NCBI GenBank assembly: GCA_017546885.1
Contig: JAFYRQ010000049.1
Coordinates: 1-11,677, forward strand
Reading direction: 5' to 3'
DNA from: Alphaproteobacteria bacterium
Lineage (GTDB): Bacteria > Pseudomonadota > Alphaproteobacteria > RF32 > CAG-239
DNA length: 11,677 bases
In this document: piece by piece, positions 1-5,630 of the stretch
Numbering within the stretch: position 1 is the first letter of the stretch
Layout: each line of letters begins with the position of its first letter
Notes under the pieces: model-generated
Database searches by the model: none
Told to the model about the DNA's origin: nothing
What the model saw: only the letters and a program-made list of their open reading frames with translations
Position numbers and translations under genes: made by a program

Positions 1-1460
1 CTACTATCTACGGCTACCACGGTAACAAAAAGGTTTTTCAATATTTCATTAAATTCGGTTAACAAAGGCACACCATTTAATAAACCAGGATTATTATGAC
101 TTTCGTTTCCGGCAGCCATAACCGTAATAACATTCTCAGTTGCAGCATTACGAATACCCAGCATATACTGGTCATATAATTGGTCCACAATCTCATACCC
201 CAAGTCTCCCGGAGATAAGCCATCCAACATAGATGCGTCATATTGTCTTGCATCTGTACCAAAACTCATGTTGATAATTTGTGCACCCGTATCAACCATT
301 TTATCTATAGCTGTCGTTGCCGGTGTCATCAGATCCCAACGACCTGCTATTATCTGGGTATTAGAAAAAGCCACTCCATGCATACCTGCCTCATTTTTAT
401 CGGCCGCAATAATACCGGCAACGTGAGTTCCATGCATAGAAGTGGGATTTGTTATGATATAGTTACCATCATCATCTACAACGTATCTTCCGTCGTCATC
501 TACAAGATATATATGGCGTTCCGGATTAAAATCGGAATAATTCCAAACATAGTCCTCATTATATTCTGATGCCCATTTATTGAAATCTTGTTCGCTAGTA
601 GGATAAAAATAATTTATTTGCCCAACATCAGGATCGTTTACACTAACAATAGCTTTTCCGTTTTCATAATACCAACAATTAGTTGTGTTACCGCCACGAC
701 AGGGACCATAATCTTGGTTAAATCCGGTAATGTTTGTATTTGCAAAATCACTGTTTGCCGCATATACACCGGTATCTAAAACACCAACTTTAACATTTTG
801 CAAAGATGAACGTAAAATACCGCTTTCATCAAGACCATACAGACGAGAATATGCTGTTGATGCTTTTATTTGTGATAAGAAATTACCTTTTTTATATTCT
901 TCGGTTTCGTAATCAGCCGGATCTAAATAGGTTAAATCTCCAACCGGAGGAGGCACATCACCACCACCTCCCCCCGGCACAGAAGGATCGTCATTACCGC
1001 CACCTCCAGAGTCACCACCACCGGAACCGCCACCGGAGCCTCCTCCGCCACCGCCCATACCGGCTGCTAAAGCAACGGCTCCACCTGTTATAAGAGCTCC
1101 GCCGACAATATATTGGTTTTTCCATACAAAACCTTTATTATATTCTAATTTTTTTGCTTCTGAAAATTGTCTCATACAGTTATGGTTTACATTTGCCCCA
1201 TACAACTTAAGCAAGGCACTCGCTCTTTTATCTTTTTTCTTTATAGCAATACAATACGCTGTATCACCGGTATTATCCATACTATCGATATGATACCCGT
1301 TACGTTGCATTCTGGCAATTGCTTGAGGACTATTTCGATGTGCATAATCATAAAAACGTTGTGCTACCATGCCGGATGATGCCCATTCTTCAGCTGATGC
1401 AACAGTGCTAAAAACAACAAGAGATAATAAAACGCATAACAAACTATTGATTTTTTTCAT
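1..1460 (-). CDS. Secreted S8 subtilisin-like serine protease with ankyrin-like N-terminus (3' end missing)
   Basis: Long open frame from ATG at 1460 leftwards to the window edge: 486 codons with no stop. The start has a good SD (GGAAAGG, 1468-1474). Residues 1-23 are a signal peptide ending ASA. Residues about 38-95 include one ankyrin-like unit (DNTGDTAY...LLKLYGANVN). Residues about 117-136 are hydrophobic and lead into a Gly/Ser/Pro-rich linker (about 135-173). The S8 catalytic domain begins near 220, with Asp229 in VGVLDTGV, His343 in MHGTHVAG and the oxyanion Asn452 in AAGNES. The catalytic Ser lies beyond base 1, so activity cannot be confirmed. An unusually long Asp-to-His insert (about 113 residues) holds a short acidic repeat. 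By family knowledge it would be an exported endopeptidase. A C-terminal autotransporter or anchor domain is possible but unseen. It is probably its own transcription unit, lying beyond the terminator of the upstream regulator gene. Confidence 0.93.
   Translation of the reverse strand, partial: MKKINSLLCVLLSLVVFSTVASAEEWASSGMVAQRFYDYAHRNSPQAIARMQRNGYHIDSMDNTGDTAYCIAIKKKDKRASALLKLYGANVNHNCMRQFSEAKKLEYNKGFVWKNQYIVGGALITGGAVALAAGMGGGGGGSGGGSGGGDSGGGGNDDPSVPGGGGGDVPPPVGDLTYLDPADYETEEYKKGNFLSQIKASTAYSRLYGLDESGILRSSLQNVKVGVLDTGVYAANSDFANTNITGFNQDYGPCRGGNTTNCWYYENGKAIVSVNDPDVGQINYFYPTSEQDFNKWASEYNEDYVWNYSDFNPERHIYLVDDDGRYVVDDDGNYIITNPTSMHGTHVAGIIAADKNEAGMHGVAFSNTQIIAGRWDLMTPATTAIDKMVDTGAQIINMSFGTDARQYDASMLDGLSPGDLGYEIVDQLYDQYMLGIRNAATENVITVMAAGNESHNNPGLLNGVPLLTEFNEILKNLFVTVVAVDS
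462..509 (-). repeat. Two-copy 24-bp tandem repeat encoding an acidic octapeptide
   Basis: Within the protease gene, residues 318-325 (YLVDDDGR) and 326-333 (YVVDDDGN) are adjacent copies of an 8-residue unit, followed by another Tyr at 334. The DNA copies are similar but have diverged at several third positions. The unit sits in the insert just before the catalytic His motif. The Asp-rich DDDG core could bind calcium, as in many subtilases, but that is inference. Confidence 0.75.
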
Positions 1461-1533
1461 TATAAAACCTTTCCAGAAAGTAATAATATTTTATACTCCT
1501 ATAAATTTTAACATAAAGTTAAAGTCGTTTTTA

Positions 1534-1562
1534 ACAAAAAAACTCGCTAATCATCGCGAGTT
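1534..1562 (-). terminator. Intrinsic terminator of the HxlR-type gene, overlapping its stop codon
   Basis: A perfect 7-bp stem (AACTCGC 1541-1547 with GCGAGTT 1556-1562) and an 8-nt loop are followed on the minus strand by a run of seven T. The regulator's TAG stop (1547-1549) lies inside the hairpin. It separates the regulator from the protease gene. Confidence 0.85.
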
Positions 1563-1921
1563 TCTTCATCTTTTTTATTATCTTCATCGTTAGAAAATAT
1601 CTTTTTAGTTAAATTAGCCTTATATTCCGCTCCCCAATCCAACATAGAATCGATAGTAGGCTTTAACTTTTTACCCAATGAAGTTAAGGTATATTCTACC
1701 TTAGGGGGAATTTGTGCATAAACTTTTCGAATCAAAACCCCGTGTTCTTCCAATTTGCGCAAATTAGAAGTCAAAACCTTTTGAGTAATGTCTCCCAAAG
1801 ATTTTTTTAACTCTCCAAAACGTTTTGTACCGTTGAGAAGATTTTCAACAATTTTAATTTTCCATCTGTCACCAATGACCTCAAAAACAACTTCAGTCAA
1901 TGATTTTTGTTTTTCTTTCAA
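1547..1921 (-). CDS. HxlR-family winged-helix transcriptional regulator
   Basis: This 124-residue protein matches the HxlR (MarR-like) family in length and pattern. It has an N-terminal VFEVIGDRWKIKIVENLL helix, then the recognition region RFGELKKSLGDITQKVLTSNLRKLEEHGVLIRK, then the beta-wing PPKVEYTLTSLGKKL. Family members are dimeric DNA-binding repressors or activators, often responding to electrophiles or oxidants. This copy has no cysteine at all, so the N-terminal redox-sensing Cys seen in many relatives is absent and the signal must be something else. The C-terminal tail (SNDEDNKKDEETRDD) is highly charged. The start is TTG at 1921 with AGGG 9 nt upstream; the frame is closed by TAG shortly upstream and no better ATG exists. 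It is followed by an intrinsic terminator, so it is probably monocistronic. Its target is unknown; itself or the divergent lipoprotein genes are candidates. Confidence 0.92.
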   Translation of the reverse strand: MKEKQKSLTEVVFEVIGDRWKIKIVENLLNGTKRFGELKKSLGDITQKVLTSNLRKLEEHGVLIRKVYAQIPPKVEYTLTSLGKKLKPTIDSMLDWGAEYKANLTKKIFSNDEDNKKDEETRDD

Positions 1922-1959
1922 CGTATTAATCCCTGTTTTCAGATAAAAATCCTACAATA

Positions 1960-1975
1960 GTTTCTTGCAAGAAAC
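1960..1975. promoter_or_regulatory. 16-bp perfect palindrome, candidate HxlR operator
   Basis: GTTTCTTG joined directly to CAAGAAAC, a perfect dyad with no spacer. It lies 39-54 nt upstream of the regulator's start codon, in the region shared with the divergent lipoprotein operon. Dimeric winged-helix regulators usually bind such dyads, so an autoregulatory operator is the simplest reading. Binding is inferred. Confidence 0.5.
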
Positions 1976-2098
1976 CTCTGCTCATTAAAGCACCTATTCT
2001 AGTGATTATCATAAAATGGCAACATTGACAATATAATAATAATGTTTTTTACCCTCTCAACTGCCACAATTTTTTTGTAGCAGTCTTTAATATATATC

Positions 2099-2126
2099 TT
2101 GCATAAAAAATCCGAATCGTTACAAT
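2099..2126 (+). promoter_or_regulatory. Putative promoter of the lipoprotein pair
   Basis: A TTGCAT -35 (2099-2104) lies 16 nt from a TACAAT -10 (2121-2126). It is followed by a short leader with a GGATGAG SD-like stretch just before the ATG at 2154. The -35 is weak (3 of 6). Confidence 0.5.
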
Positions 2127-2153
2127 TTATAATTAAGAATGGATGAGTAAAAA

Positions 2154-2759
2154 ATGTTCAAAGTTGTCTTTTTTTTAATTTTATTTTTCATTTCCGGATG
2201 TGCTTTTCACATTCCGAATGCTGACGATGTGATTAAAGCCGAAACAACATTTAATCGCGATATATTCAAACGCGGAGGAAAAGCTTTAGTCATAATTGAA
2301 GAAGAAAACAACGTTCCCTCATCAATAAAACTGCATGGTAAATTTACTTTTATAAATCAAGAAGGCCGGCATTTTATTTTTGAAGTAAAGGATATGGGTA
2401 TTTTTATGCTCGACCCCGGAACTTATGTATTAGAAGAATTTGAACTGTACGGAAGAAACGGATACCTTAGTGCTCACATAAATTACGGAAAACGTTATAA
2501 AGCATATTTTGCCGTTGCCCCTGAAGATGTTGTCTATATCGGAAAGATAAAAACCAACACCCTTTTTTCAAAAACAAATATACCCGATATGCAACAACAA
2601 AAGAAAAAAGTAATTACCATAACAAGCTTAAGCGAAGATTTTTCATCATTACCTACCGCCTTTTTAGGAGCTATACAACAACAAACGGATAAGGGAATCG
2701 AACCGAGAGCGATGCGGTGGATAGATACATTATTAACCGGAGAAAACAAAAATGAATAG
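2154..2759 (+). CDS. Putative lipoprotein, unknown function
   Basis: This 201-residue protein has a short hydrophobic signal and a lipobox (I13-S14-G15-C16), so mature protein would begin at Cys16 and be lipid-anchored in the envelope. AF at +2/+3 carries no Asp retention signal, so outer-membrane sorting is plausible if the organism has a Lol system. The mature part mixes beta-like stretches (LHGKFTFINQEGRHFIFEVK, then a PGTYVLEEFELYGRNG segment) with a Gln/Lys stretch near 147-152. The 'DPGTYVLEEF' pattern resembles small beta-sandwich envelope proteins, but I cannot name a family. The start has GGATGAG upstream. The gene overlaps the next lipoprotein gene by 8 nt (ATGAATAG), so the two are probably translationally coupled and act together. 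Confidence 0.85.
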   Translation: MFKVVFFLILFFISGCAFHIPNADDVIKAETTFNRDIFKRGGKALVIIEEENNVPSSIKLHGKFTFINQEGRHFIFEVKDMGIFMLDPGTYVLEEFELYGRNGYLSAHINYGKRYKAYFAVAPEDVVYIGKIKTNTLFSKTNIPDMQQQKKKVITITSLSEDFSSLPTAFLGAIQQQTDKGIEPRAMRWIDTLLTGENKNE

Positions 2760-3123
2760 AGTTTTCGTCTTTCTTTTATTATTGCTTTCTGCCTGTTCTC
2801 ATTCATACGGAACAGCTAAAATTGCTAATGTAGTACAAGTACAAAAAGATATATCCGGAAATATTTCAACTCCCGAAGAACTCATACAACAATATGGTGA
2901 GCCTCAACAAATTTTTACTAAAGACGGACAACAAGTATATGAATATCGTTACATAACCGTTTCGGGAATCCCCGATGAAGAATATTCTACCGGTGCTCAA
3001 CATTATGATATTCGCTACATTTATGTTTATTTTGATAACCGAATACTTACCAGAGTTGACAATATCGTGCGACGCGGAGCTTTTCCGCCTGAAGATGTTT
3101 TTGAACCGTTTATAAAAAAATAA
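2752..3123 (+). CDS. Small BamE/SmpA-like lipoprotein
   Basis: A 123-residue protein with a strongly hydrophobic signal and lipobox L12-S13-A14-C15. The mature segment PEELIQQYGEPQQIFTKDGQQVYEYRYI has the layout of the SmpA/OmlA (BamE-like) fold: a helix, a 'G-x-P' turn, then a strand pairing a basic/polar stretch with 'vYeYrY'. A second strand pair follows at YDIRYIYVYFDNRILTRV. BamE-fold proteins are envelope lipoproteins, some helping outer-membrane protein assembly. This is a fold-level resemblance only; I do not claim it is BamE. Its ATG overlaps the end of the preceding lipoprotein gene, with GGAG 8 nt upstream (2740-2743). No intrinsic terminator is visible after its stop. Confidence 0.82.
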   Translation: MNRVFVFLLLLLSACSHSYGTAKIANVVQVQKDISGNISTPEELIQQYGEPQQIFTKDGQQVYEYRYITVSGIPDEEYSTGAQHYDIRYIYVYFDNRILTRVDNIVRRGAFPPEDVFEPFIKK

Positions 3124-3145
3124 ACCACTCCTCTTATTTTTCTTG

Positions 3146-3174
3146 TTTACATTTATTATTTAATATAATACAAT
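3146..3174 (+). promoter_or_regulatory. Sigma70-type promoter for the small ORF and 602-residue gene
   Basis: TTTACA (3146-3151), a 17-nt spacer and TACAAT (3169-3174), each 5 of 6 to consensus. The expected start near 3181 falls just before the small ORF's SD, so the whole inverted-repeat leader would be in the transcript. Confidence 0.65.
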
Positions 3175-3196
3175 GAACGATTGTGAGGAAAGATTT

Positions 3197-3325
3197 ATGA
3201 CAAACGCTAATAACATATCTGTTTTGTCTGCCGCTGTTACCGATAACAGCGAACTTTTCCTTTTGCAAAATTCAATTATAAGCATTGCTCTGATTCTAAA
3301 CATTATCCTTATTATCAGCCTCTGA
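3197..3325 (+). CDS. 42-residue hydrophobic small protein or leader peptide
   Basis: A short ORF with a strong SD (GAGGAAAG, 3185-3192, ideal spacing) directly downstream of a good promoter. The peptide starts MTNANNISVLSAAVTDNSEL and ends in about 17 almost purely aliphatic residues (SIISIALILNIILIISL), a likely membrane segment. Two things are seen inside it. One is a perfect 8-bp hairpin (CGCTGTTA 3232-3239 with TAACAGCG 3244-3251). The other is two segments complementary to the SD region of the following gene, one of which contains its own TGA stop. It could be a real small membrane protein, a type I toxin-like peptide, or a leader peptide whose translation opens the downstream gene. I do not recognise a family. 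Confidence 0.6.
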   Translation: MTNANNISVLSAAVTDNSELFLLQNSIISIALILNIILIISL

Positions 3326-3412
3326 CGTTTTTGCCGACTTATGGCAGCCTAGGCGTCCGGAGGGTGAAAATAGATAGGCTGCTGTTGTGTGTGTAAAAAA
3401 TAGAATCAGAGG
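3288..3412 (+). promoter_or_regulatory. Structured leader with competing anti-SD segments before the 602-residue gene
   Basis: CTCTGATTCTA (3288-3298) is perfectly complementary to TAGAATCAGAG (3401-3411), which includes the SD of the gene starting at 3418. CCTCTGA (3319-3325) is also complementary to TCAGAGG (3406-3412). Between them is a perfect 8-bp stem (GCAGCCTA 3344-3351 with TAGGCTGC 3375-3382) enclosing GGAGGG (3359-3364). GACG (3324-3327) could pair with CGTC (3354-3357) in that loop, giving a pseudoknot option. It resembles no riboswitch I know. Ribosomes on the small ORF would cover both anti-SD segments, which suggests translational coupling. Confidence 0.5.
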
Positions 3413-3417
3413 AAAAA

Positions 3418-5226
3418 ATGAATAAATATAGTCAAGAAGTTGTTAATCACAAACCCGAATTTTCATATATGGATACATCGGCACCGCTTTATGAAACATA
3501 TCGTACCGAAGAAAATGTGCCTTTTAATCCGCAGACTTTCCCTTATGCCGAAAGATTTTTACAAGTATTAATCGATGATGTTCGACAAACATATCGCGCC
3601 GTATTAACTCCGGAAGACTGCAATACTTTATGTAACGAATTACGCACCGAACTTGAAAACGATTTTTTCTTTGACTTTTCTGACCATTTGGGCGGCATGC
3701 GCCAAAGAGACAAAAGAGGTGGAGATAATACTGCTGACGAAAACGGATATAACTTATTTCACTCTTGCTATAAATTTGTAAACCAAGTAGCTCGCACTAA
3801 ATCTAACGGCAAAAAATTCAACTTTTCATTAATGTCCGGACGTGTTAACACCGACAACCCGACCGGTCCTGAAATATGCGACCCTTTCAATTATGGTCCG
3901 GCATTGTATCTGTATTCCAAAAATGCCCTAAAAGTTACATCTATGACTTTACCGGGATTAGACAAGTCCAGAATACAACAACTTTTAACACATGAAAAAG
4001 AAATAAAAAAAGATTTTCTTGCTCGCAAAGCAGCAACTTTTAAGGAAGTTAAAAATCAATGGCATAATTTAGTAAATAAAAAACTCATGCCACAAGGTTT
4101 AAGCTTTGGTGATTTGTCAGTAGAAACAGCCACAAGAATTGCTGAACTTTCAAGACAATTCTTAAACGAAGTTGAACAAGATATGTCACAACGTCTTAGT
4201 GATGACGTAACCATGTTGCATAAGGTAGCAAGCTTACTCAATAAACAAGCGGAAGCCGGTCACGCACCCGAAGATTTGGCTCGTTATCAATTAGCATCTT
4301 TACATGCAATGCAAGCTAACGATGTACTCGCAAATTCTTCAATAGTACAAATAAGCATCGAGGCTGAAAAACCGATATATAAATTGATGGCTGATATATT
4401 GGAAGATAAAAATTCTTTAACTTATCAAATACTGAACAATCCGCATACCCGCAAAGTTTTTGAGTATGAAATGAATCATATTCATACAACTAAACGTGAC
4501 GGAAGTTATAGTCATTTAATGAATGGAATGGCTTCCGCAAGCTCTAAATTCCCCGAATTTTCAAAAAGTTTAGGTGAAGAATTTGACTATTCCATGAGTT
4601 CACGAGAAATGGCAAGTAAACTCCGCAAAGGAGAAGCAATGCCTCAAGTTTCGTTCATGTTAGGAGTTTTATTGATGGAAACCGGAGCCAAAATAGAAGG
4701 TGGAAGTTCTCAAATTGTTTATGCAAATCGTATCAAAAACTCATTAAACAAAGTTTTTGAAGTTGCCAAACAATATCCTGAATTTGAAGCTTTCAATCTC
4801 AATGAACGTCAACAGACAATGAACAGTTTTGAATATAGAACCGCTCAGGCTCAAATATGGGGAACAAAGGGAAATGCAGAACCCTTAACATATCGCGATT
4901 TGGCAAATCATAATGTTTCTGTTGATGATAATTTGCTTGATACAATCAGCAGTTTACCTACCGATAAAACGTTTGAAGCTGCAACAGCTTATCGCTTTTA
5001 TACCTATGTTACCGACAACGAATTAAGCGAAGAACAAAGTAGCAATTTGAGAAAAAGTGCAGCAAGAGATTTAATTCACTTTAAGGATTCTGAAGACTAC
5101 GGTGCTTCTTTGCGTGAAGGAGGAAAATACTATACACAACTCCGTCAAATCATAAATCGTGATAATGCCGTTGCCGCAAAATTACAACTGCAAGCTCAAA
5201 CTTACGGTGCAGCATTAGGATTCTAA
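3418..5226 (+). CDS. Unrecognised 602-residue soluble protein
   Basis: The function is unknown and I do not recognise the family. The protein lacks a signal peptide and clear membrane segments and is predicted, by inspection, to be mostly helical. The N-terminal third holds four cysteines (68, 72, 117, 154), with 68 and 72 spaced as CxxxC, and a Gly/Asp-rich loop (about 99-110). The middle (about 180-290) is a long charged helical stretch that could be coiled coil. The C-terminal third is rich in Ser, Ala and Gln and ends GAALGF. No catalytic motif stands out. The start is ATG at 3418 with AGAGG about 5 nt upstream. It is preceded by the small ORF and inverted-repeat leader, and its stop lies inside a strong hairpin. 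Base composition resembles its neighbours, so nothing marks it as a recent acquisition. Confidence 0.85.
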   Translation: MNKYSQEVVNHKPEFSYMDTSAPLYETYRTEENVPFNPQTFPYAERFLQVLIDDVRQTYRAVLTPEDCNTLCNELRTELENDFFFDFSDHLGGMRQRDKRGGDNTADENGYNLFHSCYKFVNQVARTKSNGKKFNFSLMSGRVNTDNPTGPEICDPFNYGPALYLYSKNALKVTSMTLPGLDKSRIQQLLTHEKEIKKDFLARKAATFKEVKNQWHNLVNKKLMPQGLSFGDLSVETATRIAELSRQFLNEVEQDMSQRLSDDVTMLHKVASLLNKQAEAGHAPEDLARYQLASLHAMQANDVLANSSIVQISIEAEKPIYKLMADILEDKNSLTYQILNNPHTRKVFEYEMNHIHTTKRDGSYSHLMNGMASASSKFPEFSKSLGEEFDYSMSSREMASKLRKGEAMPQVSFMLGVLLMETGAKIEGGSSQIVYANRIKNSLNKVFEVAKQYPEFEAFNLNERQQTMNSFEYRTAQAQIWGTKGNAEPLTYRDLANHNVSVDDNLLDTISSLPTDKTFEAATAYRFYTYVTDNELSEEQSSNLRKSAARDLIHFKDSEDYGASLREGGKYYTQLRQIINRDNAVAAKLQLQAQTYGAALGF

Positions 5227-5232
5227 TGCTGC
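5209..5232. terminator. Strong hairpin across the stop codon of the 602-residue gene
   Basis: A perfect 10-bp stem (GCAGCATTAG 5209-5218, CTAATGCTGC 5223-5232) with a GATT loop contains the TAA stop (5224-5226). It sits between convergent genes. A second, shorter hairpin follows (CTCAC/GTGAG, 5232-5246), with a T-run only near 5262. There is no immediate T-run, so it may protect the mRNA end or act with Rho rather than as a classic intrinsic terminator. Confidence 0.5.
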
Positions 5233-5511
5233 TCACTTCCCGTGAGTATGTAAACAATACGATTTTTTATCTAAATGATATTTATGATAAATCGGACAAT
5301 CGGTGCAAATGCACCCCTTATTTATTCTGATACAATCACTTTTTTCAAAAGCGCAAAACATTCCTTCAAAATGTTTTTGTGTAGCCAATCCCTCGGCCAT
5401 ACGAGCTATATTTCCCGACATTGAGTGCATTTTACAGCCTTTACTGTAACTTGGGCAATAGATACATTGGCATTGTTTCAAATTCTCTTTTGTTTTATCA
5501 ACTTGTGTCAT
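5233..5511 (-). CDS. Cys-rich small protein, DUF2769-like
   Basis: 92 residues with ten cysteines (14, 16, 19, 26, 53, 60, 67, 69, 72, 86). Two near-identical motifs flank the middle: CQCIYCPSY (14-22) and CICTDCPIY (67-75), suggesting an internal duplication or a two-half metal site. The pattern, including FCAFEKSDCI and a terminal Cys, matches what I recall of DUF2769, a family of unknown function in archaea and some bacteria. An iron-sulfur or zinc site is inferred. ATG at 5511 has AAGGAG 7 nt upstream (5519-5524), which fixes the start. It is convergent with the 602-residue gene, with only 6 bases between stops. It lies downstream of another minus-strand gene but beyond that gene's terminator, so it is probably transcribed separately. 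Confidence 0.82.
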   Translation of the reverse strand: MTQVDKTKENLKQCQCIYCPSYSKGCKMHSMSGNIARMAEGLATQKHFEGMFCAFEKSDCIRINKGCICTDCPIYHKYHLDKKSYCLHTHGK

Positions 5512-5583
5512 TTCTCCACTCCTTTTTTGTATATTTAAATTGCGATAAAAAACGACAAAACAAGATAATAAAAAGTATAGGCA

Positions 5584-5613
5584 ATAAAAAAGGTTCGGAA
5601 TAAATCCGAACCT
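5584..5613 (-). terminator. Intrinsic terminator downstream of the 183-residue gene
   Basis: A perfect 9-bp stem (AGGTTCGGA 5591-5599 with TCCGAACCT 5605-5613) and a 5-nt loop are followed on the minus strand by a run of T. It lies 18 bases past the stop of the gene at 5631-6182. Confidence 0.9.
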
Positions 5614-5630
5614 GAAAAAAGCTGAAAGAG

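Larger units (their letters stand above)
1922..2153. other. Divergent intergenic region between HxlR gene and lipoprotein operon
   Basis: 232 bases without a gene. It contains the 16-bp palindrome next to the regulator and the putative plus-strand promoter near 2099-2126. It also has an imperfect hairpin at 2061-2083 (CTGC/GCAG and ACAA/TTGT with one mismatch), which has no upstream plus-strand gene to terminate. I see no convincing minus-strand promoter hexamers. Confidence 0.6.

Noticed and set aside
806..1093. Plus-strand 95-codon frame rich in His and Arg
   Set aside because: It is the antisense of the Gly-rich linker of the protease gene; its odd composition comes from GGT/GGC/GGA repeats read backwards, and it has no SD.
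2061..2083. Hairpin with T-rich loop in the HxlR-lipoprotein gap
   Set aside because: The stem has a mismatch, the T-run is in the loop rather than after it, and no plus-strand gene lies upstream to be terminated.
2139..2150. Tiny frame ATG GAT GAG TAA just before the first lipoprotein gene
   Set aside because: Three codons overlapping the SD-like stretch; more likely part of the ribosome-binding region than a real leader peptide.
3326..3400. Leader considered as a known riboswitch, SRP RNA or RNase P RNA
   Set aside because: None of the conserved core motifs of those RNAs that I know are present; it is described only as a candidate structured leader.
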